Shown here: in pieces, positions 1 to 7,112 of the stretch
Layout: every line of letters starts with the position of its first letter
Numbering within the stretch: the first letter of the stretch is position 1
From: an uncultured Pelagibacteraceae bacterium
GTDB taxonomy: Bacteria > Pseudomonadota > Alphaproteobacteria > Pelagibacterales > AG-422-B15
Reading direction: 5' to 3'
NCBI GenBank assembly: GCA_902525595.1
Contig: CABZHO010000008.1
Coordinates: 1-34,061 of the forward strand
DNA length: 34,061 nucleotides
The notes under the pieces: model-generated
Seen by the model: only the letters and a program-made list of their open reading frames with translations
The model's database searches: none
Told to the model about the DNA's origin: nothing
Translations under genes and position numbers: made by a program

Positions 1-292
1 ATTTCTTTTTCTTTTTTGATTGCTCAGTTTTCTCCGAAATTTCATTTTCAATGATTTTTAGTGACTCATCTTCATTATTTGTACATCTATCTATTTCATC
101 TTTTGTTAACTGACCACTAGTAATAGGATTAAGTCCTTTAATGCCAATACCAACTTCACCGTCAGCTATGCCTTTGATTTCTAGTTCGTGCATACCGCAG
201 AAATCACCTATCTGTCTGAATGAGAGTGAGGTATTATCAACAAGCCATATCGCAGTGGCTTTTGGCATTAATGGTAATTTTGCTGTCTTCAT
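1..292 (-). CDS. trcR: TrcR / DUF1013 transcriptional regulator, 3' end cut by window edge
   Basis: This gene is not in the ORF track because its stop codon lies beyond base 1. Reading the minus strand from ATG at 292 gives about 97 codons beginning MKTAKLPLMPKATAIWLVDN, followed by FRQIGDFCGMHELEIKGIAD and the motif IKGLNPITSGQLT. This is the N-terminal signature of DUF1013 proteins, annotated in alphaproteobacteria as the cell-cycle transcriptional regulator TrcR. The visible part holds a helix-turn-helix-like segment and ends in a charged Lys-rich stretch. An AAGGGG Shine-Dalgarno-like site lies about a dozen bases before the ATG. The gene follows the quinone oxidoreductase by about 50 bases on the same strand, a pairing I associate with other alphaproteobacteria. 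The biochemical role is inferred from family naming only. Confidence 0.85.
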   Translation of the reverse strand, partial: MKTAKLPLMPKATAIWLVDNTSLSFRQIGDFCGMHELEIKGIADGEVGIGIKGLNPITSGQLTKDEIDRCTNNEDESLKIIENEISEKTEQSKKKKK

Positions 293-343
293 ATTAATAA
301 AGAGCCCCTTATATGTTAATTTTTCGTTTTTTAAAAGGATATC

Positions 344-1318
344 CTAAAATTTAAGCAGTAATTTACCAATATTCTTATTATTTTCCATGTATTGATGTGC
401 TTTTTGAACATTACTGAAATCAAATCTTTGGTCAATGTGCAATTTAATATCTTTACTTTCAATTAATGGCCAGACATGTTTTTTAAGATTATCAGCAATG
501 ATTTTTTTTTCGTCATTACTCCTTATTCTTAATGTTGAACCAGAAATTGTCAATCGCTTCAACATAATTGGCAATAAGTTTACCTCAACCTTTGATCCCT
601 TTAAATACGCAATATTAAGAAGCCTTCCTAGTCTTGTAAGAATATTAATATTTTTTTGAAAATAATCTCCTCCTACCATGTCGAGTATTACATCAACCCC
701 TTTAAATTCGTTTTTGATTATTATTTCAAAATCTTCAATGTTATAATTAATTACTCTTTCTAATCCTAAACTCTGAAGATATTTATATTTCTCATCTGAT
801 CCTACAGTCGCAATACATTTAATTTGCATTGCTATTGCAATTGAAATAGCAGTTAAACCTATGCCACTAGCACCACCGTGCACTAGCAATGTTTCGCTAC
901 GTTTTAAATTTGCCTGATCAAATAGATTTGTCCAAACCGTAAAAAAAGTTTCAGGAATTGTACAGGCGTCAGCTATTGAAATACCTTTTGGTATTGGAAG
1001 AATTGTTGAGGTATGACATTTTACAAACTCTGCATAACCCCCACCAGGTACAAGTGCACAGACTTTGGCATTAAGTAAATTCTTATTTATATCCTCACCA
1101 ACATCAACGATTTCTCCTGAGACTTCTAAGCCTAATATTTTTGATGCACCAGGTGGCGGTGGATAACCGCCAGATCTTTGAAGTATATCGGGTCGATTTA
1201 TACCCGCCGCATGAACTTTTATTAAAACCTCGTCTTTTTCAATTTTAGGCATCTCAACATTATTAGAGACTTCTAAAACTTCAGGTCCACCAAATTCTCT
1301 GTGTAATATTGCCTTCAT
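344..1318 (-). CDS. NAD(P)H:quinone oxidoreductase, PIG3 type (zinc-free MDR family)
   Basis: A 324-residue medium-chain dehydrogenase/reductase. The N-terminal GroES-like domain carries NRPDILQRSGGYPPPPGAS (about residues 41-59) and GGGYAEF (92-98), which mark the PIG3/TP53I3 quinone oxidoreductase group. The Rossmann domain has the nucleotide-binding motif HGGASGIG (147-154). No structural or catalytic zinc cysteines are visible. The expected reaction is NAD(P)H-dependent reduction of quinones or similar electrophiles in the cytoplasm; the real substrate is unknown. It lies 42 bases downstream of hsp20 and upstream of trcR on the same strand. A strong inverted repeat separates it from hsp20, and no clear Shine-Dalgarno precedes its ATG. 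Length is normal for the family. Confidence 0.88.
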   Translation of the reverse strand: MKAILHREFGGPEVLEVSNNVEMPKIEKDEVLIKVHAAGINRPDILQRSGGYPPPPGASKILGLEVSGEIVDVGEDINKNLLNAKVCALVPGGGYAEFVKCHTSTILPIPKGISIADACTIPETFFTVWTNLFDQANLKRSETLLVHGGASGIGLTAISIAIAMQIKCIATVGSDEKYKYLQSLGLERVINYNIEDFEIIIKNEFKGVDVILDMVGGDYFQKNINILTRLGRLLNIAYLKGSKVEVNLLPIMLKRLTISGSTLRIRSNDEKKIIADNLKKHVWPLIESKDIKLHIDQRFDFSNVQKAHQYMENNKNIGKLLLKF

Positions 1319-1326
1319 TTTATTTT

Positions 1327-1351
1327 AGGAGCCAATTAGATAATGGCTCCT
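1327..1351. repeat. Intergenic hairpin between hsp20 and qor
   Basis: A perfect 8-bp inverted repeat, AGGAGCCA...TGGCTCCT, with a 9-base loop fills most of the 42-base gap between the hsp20 stop and the quinone oxidoreductase start. Read on the minus (coding) strand the second arm is followed by AAAATAAA and the ATG, not by a T-run, so it is not a standard intrinsic terminator. It could stabilise the hsp20 mRNA 3' end or limit read-through or translation of the downstream gene. The structure is seen; the role is inference. Confidence 0.55.
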
Positions 1352-1360
1352 GACTCTTAA

Positions 1361-1789
1361 TTAGTTAATTTTAGAATTAATTTCAACTTTTCTAGGTCTT
1401 TGATGTTCTGGAATTTCTCGTTCTAGAAAAATGTGGAGTAATCCATTTTCGCAATTTGCATCAGAAACTTTTATAGTATCAGCTAACCTGAATTTCCTTT
1501 CAAAATTTCTACCTGCTATACCCCTATGCAAAAATTCGATTTCCTTATTGGCGTCTTTAATTGAACCTTTAATAACCAATTCATTTTCCTGAACAGATAT
1601 ATCTAGATCTGACTTTGAAAATCCAGCAACAGCTAATGAAATAGTATAATTATTGCCTGATTTAACAATATTGTATGGTGGATAAGCTCCACTGGACTCA
1701 TTTAAATTAAATACTGAGTCAAAAATGTTGTCGAATGCATCGAAACCAATACTAGAGCGTAGTAATGGTGATAAGTCATATGTAGTCAT
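1361..1789 (-). CDS. Small heat-shock protein, Hsp20/IbpA family
   Basis: A 142-residue alpha-crystallin-type chaperone that holds unfolding proteins for later refolding. After a short N-terminal arm (DLSPLLRSSIGFDAFDNIF, typical of IbpA-like proteins) the alpha-crystallin domain runs from about residue 36 to 128, with YNIVKSGNNYTISLAVAGF, the ELVIKG strand and the GLLHIFLERE signature. The tail EIPEHQRPRKVEIN matches class A alphaproteobacterial sHSPs. The ATG at 1789 is preceded by a very strong AAGGAGG Shine-Dalgarno, unusual in this window. Upstream are a sigma32-like promoter and a leader with several hairpins, so heat control at both transcription and translation is plausible. It follows rpmE on the same strand. 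Confidence 0.92.
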   Translation of the reverse strand: MTTYDLSPLLRSSIGFDAFDNIFDSVFNLNESSGAYPPYNIVKSGNNYTISLAVAGFSKSDLDISVQENELVIKGSIKDANKEIEFLHRGIAGRNFERKFRLADTIKVSDANCENGLLHIFLEREIPEHQRPRKVEINSKIN

Positions 1790-1872
1790 AATTTAATCCT
1801 CCTTAAGCGATTAAAAAAATTTGCTTACTCATTGTGAGCTAAGCTTTATTTGCTGATGCAAAATGCCACCAG
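1790..1872 (-). promoter_or_regulatory. hsp20 5' leader, candidate RNA thermometer
   Basis: If transcription starts just after the sigma32-like box, the hsp20 leader is about 80 bases. On the minus strand it contains a first stem (GCTG...CAGC, extended by GTG-CA/TGCAT with a bulged G), a second stem (GCTTA-G-CTCA paired with TGAGTAAGC, also with a bulged G), and then a run of seven U facing AAGGAGG across an 8-base loop. U-A and U-G pairing of that run with the Shine-Dalgarno resembles a fourU thermometer, and bulged-G stems resemble ROSE elements. ROSE elements are known before Hsp20 genes in alphaproteobacteria. No defined consensus was tested, so this is a candidate only. Confidence 0.4.
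1813..1844 (-). terminator. Possible intrinsic terminator after rpmE (alternative reading of the hsp20 leader)
   Basis: On the minus strand the arms GCTTAGCTCA and TGAGTAAGC form a 9-bp stem with one bulged G and a 3-base loop, followed by AAA and seven T. That is the layout of a weak rho-independent terminator for transcripts coming from rpmE. It lies inside the proposed hsp20 leader, so the same sequence could act as terminator, attenuator or thermosensor. Confidence 0.4.
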
Positions 1873-1879
1873 CCACTGA

Positions 1880-1908
1880 TATATTGTGACTAATTAGAAA
1901 TTTTCAAT
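1880..1908 (-). promoter_or_regulatory. Candidate sigma32 (RpoH) promoter of hsp20
   Basis: On the minus strand ATTGAAA is followed after 13 bases by CACAATATA. The E. coli sigma32 consensus is CTTGAAA, 13-14 bases, CCCCATNT(A): the -35 differs at one base and the -10 at two. The spacing is right and the downstream gene is a small heat-shock protein. A housekeeping reading (TTGAAA, 18 bases, TATATC) overlaps it. Confidence 0.5.
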
Positions 1909-1922
1909 GCTTGAAGTTTGAA

Positions 1923-2141
1923 TTATGTTTTAAGATTACTAAATCTTTTTTTGAAACGACTAACTTGGCCTTTATCCTGAATTTTTTGTTGCCCACCTGT
2001 CCAAGCTGGATGAGATAGGGGATCTATGTCTAATGACATTGTATCACCTTCTTTTCCCCATGTAGACATAGTCTCAAATTTAGTTCCATCAGTCATCATG
2101 ACAGTTATTTTGTGGTAATCAGGGTGTTTATTTTTTTTCAT
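1923..2141 (-). CDS. rpmE: 50S ribosomal protein L31, zinc-free alphaproteobacterial form
   Basis: A 72-residue protein beginning [19 protein letters not shown], with STWGKEGD and [13 protein letters not shown] and the basic tail [11 protein letters not shown]. These match L31 of the large ribosomal subunit. The zinc-binding cysteines of the E. coli RpmE form are absent; there is no cysteine at all, the usual state in alphaproteobacteria, so this copy would not act as a zinc store. It is transcribed divergently from the DUF6787 gene and lies upstream of hsp20. A TATAAA-like -10 is visible just before the ATG. Confidence 0.95.
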   Translation of the reverse strand: MKKNKHPDYHKITVMMTDGTKFETMSTWGKEGDTMSLDIDPLSHPAWTGGQQKIQDKGQVSRFKKRFSNLKT

Positions 2142-2180
2142 ATATGATCTATTTTATACGAGTAGTTATCCTATATAGTA

Positions 2181-2194
2181 TTATTGATCAATAA
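2181..2194. promoter_or_regulatory. 14-base perfect palindrome in the rpmE / DUF6787 divergent gap
   Basis: TTATTGATCAATAA reads the same on both strands and sits between the divergent starts of rpmE and the DUF6787 gene. It could be an operator for a dimeric regulator. In an AT-rich background such a palindrome can also occur by chance. The ORF track's TTG start for the plus-strand ORF falls inside it, which is one reason to prefer the later ATG. Confidence 0.3.
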
Positions 2195-2210
2195 TTATTT
2201 GTTAAATTTT

Positions 2211-2513
2211 ATGAATATTATCTCAATTATGATGAGGAGACTTAATATTCAGAGCTTCTATCAATTTATGGTCATTATGATGATATTTGCGATAACAGGG
2301 TCTCTGTCGCTATATATTACTATTGAGTTATTTCAATTCATTGGACTTCAGGCAGAAAACTTAAATCCAATAATTTTTTGGCCAATCAGAATAATATTAC
2401 TTTTTATAATCTATCAAGTCTTACTGTTACTTGTTGCATTGCCATTTGGTCAATTTCAATATTTTTGGAAATTTGAAAAAAAATTTTTAAATAGATTTGG
2501 ATTTAAATTATAG
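2211..2513 (+). CDS. Small two-helix membrane protein, DUF6787-like
   Basis: About 100 residues from ATG at 2211. The track starts at a TTG at 2184, which has no ribosome-binding site and lies in a palindrome; ATG 2229 (MMRRLNIQSFYQF) is another plausible start and fits the family N-terminus best. Two hydrophobic segments are visible, FMVIMMIFAITGSLSLYITIE and a stretch around PIIFWPIRIILLFIIYQVLLLLV. They are followed by the aromatic, basic tail GQFQYFWKFEKKFLNRFGF. The motifs AITGSLS, a central Pro-rich helix pair and GQFxxFWxFEKK recall the uncharacterised DUF6787 family. No function is known to me. Its stop codon abuts that of suhB on the other strand. Confidence 0.7.
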   Translation: MNIISIMMRRLNIQSFYQFMVIMMIFAITGSLSLYITIELFQFIGLQAENLNPIIFWPIRIILLFIIYQVLLLLVALPFGQFQYFWKFEKKFLNRFGFKL

Positions 2514-3296
2514 CCTAATTATTTTTTGAAGCTTTTCATGAATTCTAAAGTTAGATGCTAATATTCTTCCAGTTTTTTGGTAGTCATCTTTTCCATCAAA
2601 ATCAGTTACCTTTCCGCCGGCTTCTTTCACAATTAATGAACCAGCCGCGATATCAACCAACTTTAGATTTTTTTCCCAATAGCCGTCAAATTTTCCTGAA
2701 GCCACATACGCTAAATCTAATGATGCAGAACCAAATCTCCTGACGCCACATACTTTTTCCATAACCTGCTTTAAACCAGGAATATATTCTTCATGGCCTT
2801 TCATACCTTTATGAGGAATACCTGTTCCAATCATGCAGTCTTCAAGATTTTCTTTTGATGATACCCTTAATCTTAGATTATTGCAGTAGGCGCCTCTTCC
2901 TTTAACCGCCCAAAAGAATTCATCGGTAAGAGGCTGATACACACCTCCGACTACTACTTCATCATTTTTTTCAAGAGCGATTGATATAGCAAAGTGTGGG
3001 ATGCTAAATACAAAGTTGCTAGTGCCGTCAAGTGGATCAATAATCCATCTAATATTTTCCTCAGAATTTTTTATAACGCCTGTTTCCTCTGCAATTATAT
3101 TTATTTTTGGGTATGAATAAGTTAGTTCTTTAATTAACATTTTCTCAGCTTTTGTATCCGCTAATGAAACAAAATCAGAAACACCCTTTAATGATACTTG
3201 AAGTTTTTCAACCTCTCCGAAATCTCTAATCAGGTTCTTACTTGCTTTTCTGCAGGCTAAGAAAATTGCATTGATATAAGGATCTGAGTAGCTCAT
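2508..3296 (-). CDS. suhB: Inositol-1-monophosphatase family protein
   Basis: A 262-residue Mg-dependent phosphatase of the inositol monophosphatase family. Metal-site motifs are present: IIAEETG (Glu70/Glu71 region), DPLDGTSNF (87-95) and the C-terminal LVDIAAGSLIVKEAGG. FGSASLDLAYVASG is also typical. It could hydrolyse inositol-1-phosphate, or in marine bacteria related sugar or nucleotide phosphates; the SuhB family also acts in transcription antitermination in E. coli. The start ATG overlaps the efp stop by one base (TAATG), indicating translational coupling as the last gene of the tkt-gap-pgk-fba-efp-suhB run. Its stop overlaps the stop region of the convergent DUF6787 gene. Confidence 0.9.
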   Translation of the reverse strand: MSYSDPYINAIFLACRKASKNLIRDFGEVEKLQVSLKGVSDFVSLADTKAEKMLIKELTYSYPKINIIAEETGVIKNSEENIRWIIDPLDGTSNFVFSIPHFAISIALEKNDEVVVGGVYQPLTDEFFWAVKGRGAYCNNLRLRVSSKENLEDCMIGTGIPHKGMKGHEEYIPGLKQVMEKVCGVRRFGSASLDLAYVASGKFDGYWEKNLKLVDIAAGSLIVKEAGGKVTDFDGKDDYQKTGRILASNFRIHEKLQKIIRL

Positions 3297-3859
3297 TAGT
3301 CAACTCTTTTTGAATAGGACAGATCCTCGGTATTAATTTCTATCTTCTCACCCTGTTCTATAAAAGGTGGGACCATAACTCTAATACCATTTTCAAGAAT
3401 GGCTGGCTTATTTGATGAAGCAGCTGTTTGCCCTTTAACTACAGCTTCTGTTTCATTAACAACAAAAGATAAGGTTTTAGGAAGCTGAATTCCTATTGGC
3501 TTTTCATTATACATTTCTAAGATCACTTCGTCGTTTTCACTCATTAAAACCAGTTTTTCCCCAACTATTTCGTCATCAACTTCAATTTGTTCGTATGATG
3601 TACTGTTCATTAAGAAAAGCTTTTTGTCTTGCTTATACAGATACTGGTATTTTTCTTCATCTACTCTAACCCTCTCCACCTCTTCTGATGCCCTGAAACG
3701 TTCATTTAATTTCGTATTATTTTTAATATTTTTCATTTCAACTTGGTTAAAAGCGCCGCCTTTGCCAGGTTTTACAGAATGAGATTTATTTACAACCCAT
3801 AATTCTCCCTTGTGTTCAATAATCATTCCGGGTTTAACAACATTACCATTAATTTTCAT
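3296..3859 (-). CDS. efp: Translation elongation factor P
   Basis: 187 residues with the three EF-P domains: N-terminal KOW-like domain (NGNVVKPGMIIEHKGELW), middle OB domain and C-terminal OB domain ending in GEKIEINTEDLSYSKRVD. EF-P rescues ribosomes stalled at consecutive prolines. The tip loop reads VKPGKGGAF, placing Lys33 where E. coli carries the modified Lys34. This suggests a lysylated or unmodified lysine rather than the arginine of rhamnosylated EF-Ps; no modifying enzyme is in the window. It lies only 5 bases from the fba stop and overlaps suhB by one base. Confidence 0.96.
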   Translation of the reverse strand: MKINGNVVKPGMIIEHKGELWVVNKSHSVKPGKGGAFNQVEMKNIKNNTKLNERFRASEEVERVRVDEEKYQYLYKQDKKLFLMNSTSYEQIEVDDEIVGEKLVLMSENDEVILEMYNEKPIGIQLPKTLSFVVNETEAVVKGQTAASSNKPAILENGIRVMVPPFIEQGEKIEINTEDLSYSKRVD

Positions 3860-3864
3860 TTTTA

Positions 3865-4878
3865 TTAGCTTTCGAGAGATTTATCCCACTGTCCTTCTGC
3901 AGCCTTCATATTCATTATAGCTCTGTGACTAAATGCCATTTGAGCAGCTTCAAGCTTACTATCGTTACCTGCCCAAGTTTTAAGAGCTGCTTGCTGTAAA
4001 GCTCTTCCATAGGAAAAACTGAGTTTCCATTTGAAGCCACCTATTTTATTCATAGCGTCGAGATGCGCTGTTGCATCAAGATCAGACTGACCTCCAGATA
4101 GAAAGACAATTCCAGGCAATTCATCTGGAACAGATGATTTTAGGCATTGAATTGTTTTATTTGCAACCTCTTGAATAGTAGCTTGATAGTTATTTTCTGT
4201 TCCTGAAACTACCATATTTGGTTTGAGAAGAGTTCCTTTGATATTAACATTTTTTTTATCCAGCATTTCAAATAAAATTAATAGTGCTTGATTAGTAACT
4301 ACATGACACCTTTCCACAGAATGTGATCCATCCATAATAACCTCAGGCTCTACAATTGGTACCATATTGTTTTGTTGAGCAATCAAAGCATATTCAGCCA
4401 ATGCATTCATATTTTCTCTTATACATTTGTCTGACGGTAAATTGTCAGTAACATGAAGAACAGCTCTCCATTTTGTAAACTTTGCTCCTAGTTTATCATA
4501 TTCCTGACACCGTTCATGAAGCCCATCTAAACCAGTTGTAATTTTCTCGTCGCTACCGCTTTCAAGTTCTTTAACTCCCTGGTCAACTTTGATACCTGGT
4601 AGTGAGCCGTGATCAAGTATGACATCTCTTAAATAGTTTCCATCGCTTGCTTTTTGTCTTAGAGTTTCATCAAAAAGTATTACACCGCCAATTGCCTCTG
4701 TCATTGCTGGAGATCTAAACAACATTTCTCTATACTTTCTACGATTATCTTCAGTCGACTCAACATCAATTGACCTAAATCTTTTTTCAATTGTTCCTGT
4801 ACTTTCATCTGCCGCTAGAATTCCTTTACCATCACGAACAATATAACTTGCAATCTCTTCTAATGTTTTTGGTATCAT
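3865..4878 (-). CDS. fba: Class I fructose-bisphosphate aldolase
   Basis: The chosen start is ATG at 4878 (MIPKTLEEIASY), not the track's 4911. It is preceded by AAAAGGAG at ideal spacing, while the longer start would overlap pgk and adds residues foreign to the family. The 337-residue protein is a Schiff-base aldolase of the animal/plant class I type: ILAADEST near residue 20, KVDQG with Lys98, TKWRAV with Lys137, EPE at 178-180 and the Schiff-base lysine in LLKPNMV (Lys219). It interconverts fructose-1,6-bisphosphate with dihydroxyacetone phosphate and glyceraldehyde-3-phosphate. It sits 13 bases after pgk, in an operon with tkt and gap. Confidence 0.95.
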   Translation of the reverse strand: MIPKTLEEIASYIVRDGKGILAADESTGTIEKRFRSIDVESTEDNRRKYREMLFRSPAMTEAIGGVILFDETLRQKASDGNYLRDVILDHGSLPGIKVDQGVKELESGSDEKITTGLDGLHERCQEYDKLGAKFTKWRAVLHVTDNLPSDKCIRENMNALAEYALIAQQNNMVPIVEPEVIMDGSHSVERCHVVTNQALLILFEMLDKKNVNIKGTLLKPNMVVSGTENNYQATIQEVANKTIQCLKSSVPDELPGIVFLSGGQSDLDATAHLDAMNKIGGFKWKLSFSYGRALQQAALKTWAGNDSKLEAAQMAFSHRAIMNMKAAEGQWDKSLES

Positions 4879-4891
4879 TTTTTTCTCCTTT

Positions 4892-6088
4892 TCACAAAGC
4901 CCCAAGGGCAACTAAACCAGGCAATTTCTTACCCTCTATTAACTCAAGTAGCGCTCCTCCGCCAGTAGAAACATAAGTAAATTTTTCTTTGACGGCTGCC
5001 ATGTCTAGTGCAGAAATCGTATCTCCACCTCCAGCAAAAGACCGTAGATTATTCTTAATAGTAATTTCAGCAATGTATTTAGCAATTTCAAATGTACCCA
5101 AATGAAAAGGTCTAGATTCAAAGACACCAACTGGTCCATTCCAGAATACTGTCTCGCATTTAGAAATTTCACTCTTAATCAATTCAACAGTTTCTTTGCC
5201 TATATCTAAAATCATATGATTGTCTTTAATTGAATTAACAGTACATTCGTTTATACTTCCAGTATTAGAAATTTCCTCAGCCGTTATTACGTCTACAGGT
5301 AAAATTAACTTGCAGTTTTGTTCATTTGCAAACTCAATGATCTCTTTTACTAGATGACCTACATCACTTTCTATTAATGAATTTTTTGTATCATTACCTA
5401 AATATTTGAGAAAATTATTTGCCATTCCACCAGCAATGGCAACTGAGTCCATTTTCTTTAATAGGTTTTTAATAACTGTAATTTTTGTAGAAATTTTTGA
5501 ACCCCCTATAATTGTTAATGCTGGCCTGTTTGGATTATTAACTACCTCATTTAAATTTAATATTTCTTCATGCAATAGCTCTCCACAATAAGAAGGCATG
5601 TAATTTGTTATTGCTTCAATAGAAGCATGCGCTCTATGAGAGCATGCAAATGCATCATTTATATAAACGTCTGCTAATTTTGACAATTTAGATGCAAAAA
5701 GATTATCGTTTTTCTCCTCGCCTTCGTGAAATCGGCAATTTTCAAGAAGAATCAATGAATCTTGGCTTAGAGAATTTATTTTTTTTTCAACTTCATCACC
5801 AATACAGTTTGAAAGAAATATAATTTTTTTTTGTAATACATCTTCTAGTAAGTTGACTATTTGTTTCAGTGAAAGTTCGTCATTTTTCTTGCCTTTTGGT
5901 CTTCCTAGGTGAGATAAAATTATAACTTTATTTTTTTTACTAAGAAGGTTGTGTATTGGATTTTTAATTCTCGTAATCCGATCACTTATGGCAGAGCTTT
6001 CTTCATTAAGTGGGATATTTAAGTCAAAACGAATAAGTACAGTTTTATTTTCTTCAGTAAATGTTTTTAAAGCTTTAACATTCAGCAT
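4892..6088 (-). CDS. pgk: Phosphoglycerate kinase
   Basis: 398 residues, the full family length. The N-terminal domain has the substrate-binding RFDLNIP, SHLGRPKG and LLENCRFHEGEE motifs. The C-terminal domain has the nucleotide-binding FWNGPVGVFE, the glycine-rich SFAGGGDT and STGGGALLE. It catalyses ATP formation from 1,3-bisphosphoglycerate, or the reverse reaction in gluconeogenesis. The ATG at 6088 lies one base after the gap stop codon with no strong Shine-Dalgarno, so translation is probably coupled to gap. It is followed at 13 bases by fba. Confidence 0.97.
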   Translation of the reverse strand: MLNVKALKTFTEENKTVLIRFDLNIPLNEESSAISDRITRIKNPIHNLLSKKNKVIILSHLGRPKGKKNDELSLKQIVNLLEDVLQKKIIFLSNCIGDEVEKKINSLSQDSLILLENCRFHEGEEKNDNLFASKLSKLADVYINDAFACSHRAHASIEAITNYMPSYCGELLHEEILNLNEVVNNPNRPALTIIGGSKISTKITVIKNLLKKMDSVAIAGGMANNFLKYLGNDTKNSLIESDVGHLVKEIIEFANEQNCKLILPVDVITAEEISNTGSINECTVNSIKDNHMILDIGKETVELIKSEISKCETVFWNGPVGVFESRPFHLGTFEIAKYIAEITIKNNLRSFAGGGDTISALDMAAVKEKFTYVSTGGGALLELIEGKKLPGLVALGAL

Positions 6089-6089
6089 T

Positions 6090-7100
6090 CTATCTTGTTC
6101 TTTTCATCGCAACCGCAGTATCACACATTCGATTTGAAAAACCCCATTCATTATCGTACCAACTTAAAACTCTTCCAAATTTACCTTCAATTACCTGTGT
6201 TTGTGTTAAGTCAAAATTAGACGAGGCAGGGTTATGATTAAAATCAGACGAAACTAGTGGCTTGGAGTTTACACATAAGATTCCATTTAGTTTATTTGAT
6301 TTTGCAGCAGTTGACATAGCCTTATTGATACTATCGACTGTCATTCTTTTTTTTGAAACAAATTTAAAATCTATAAGTGAAACATTTGGTGTTGGGACTC
6401 TTATTGCAGTTCCGTCTAACTTGCCAGATAGTTCAGGCATAACAAGTCCTACTGCTTTTGCAGCTCCTGTTGATGTAGGTATCATTGATAAAGACGCGGC
6501 TCTAGCTCTTCTAAGGTCTGGATGAAATGTATCGAGAACACTTTGATCTCCAGTAAAAGCATGAATTGTTGTCATGTAGCCATGCACAATTTTAAACTTA
6601 TCGTGTAGAACTTTTGCAACAGGTGCTAGACAATTTGTTGTACAAGATGCGTTTGAAACAACCAGATCTTCCTTTGTAATCTCATCTTCATTCACTCCAT
6701 ATACAATAGTTTTGTCTGCATTAGTACACGGAGCTGAAACTAAAACTTTTTTTGCACCAGCCTTAATATGCATTGAAGCTTTATCTTTAGAGGTAAACAA
6801 TCCTGTGCATTCAAGAGCGACGTCAATTTTCAATCTTTTCCACGGAAGTTTTTGAGGATCTTTCTGACTTAATACTGTAATACTTTTTCTACCAATTAAT
6901 ATCTTATTACGTTTGAATGATACTTTTTCATTAAGAGGGCCGTGGACTGTATCATTTGCAAGTAAAAATGCATTTGTCTCGATTGGGGCTAAATCGTTAA
7001 TAGCGACAACATTTATATCTTTTCTTTTACTCTCAATGATTGATCTTAGAACCAGTCTCCCAATTCTTCCAAATCCACTTATTGCAACATTTACTGCCAT
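6090..7100 (-). CDS. gap: Glyceraldehyde-3-phosphate dehydrogenase, type I
   Basis: 336 residues. The Rossmann fold starts with ISGFGRIGRLVLR, and the AINDL segment with Asp after the second strand suggests NAD rather than NADP preference. The catalytic motif SNASCTTNC places the nucleophile at Cys153. HAFTGDQSVLD, RRARAASLSMIPTSTGAAKA and WYDNEWGFSNR are all present, so the enzyme looks complete. A clear TAGGAG ribosome-binding site precedes the ATG. It lies 12 bases after tkt and one base before pgk, consistent with one transcript for the lower sugar-phosphate pathway. Confidence 0.97.
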   Translation of the reverse strand: MAVNVAISGFGRIGRLVLRSIIESKRKDINVVAINDLAPIETNAFLLANDTVHGPLNEKVSFKRNKILIGRKSITVLSQKDPQKLPWKRLKIDVALECTGLFTSKDKASMHIKAGAKKVLVSAPCTNADKTIVYGVNEDEITKEDLVVSNASCTTNCLAPVAKVLHDKFKIVHGYMTTIHAFTGDQSVLDTFHPDLRRARAASLSMIPTSTGAAKAVGLVMPELSGKLDGTAIRVPTPNVSLIDFKFVSKKRMTVDSINKAMSTAAKSNKLNGILCVNSKPLVSSDFNHNPASSNFDLTQTQVIEGKFGRVLSWYDNEWGFSNRMCDTAVAMKRTR

Positions 7101-7112
7101 ATTGAGTAACTC

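Noticed and set aside
141-347. Plus-strand ORF of 68 aa
   Set aside because: It is the antisense shadow of the trcR gene, whose minus-strand product is recognisable as DUF1013.
6262-6525. Plus-strand ORF of 87 aa inside gap
   Set aside because: Antisense to conserved GAPDH coding sequence; no independent support.
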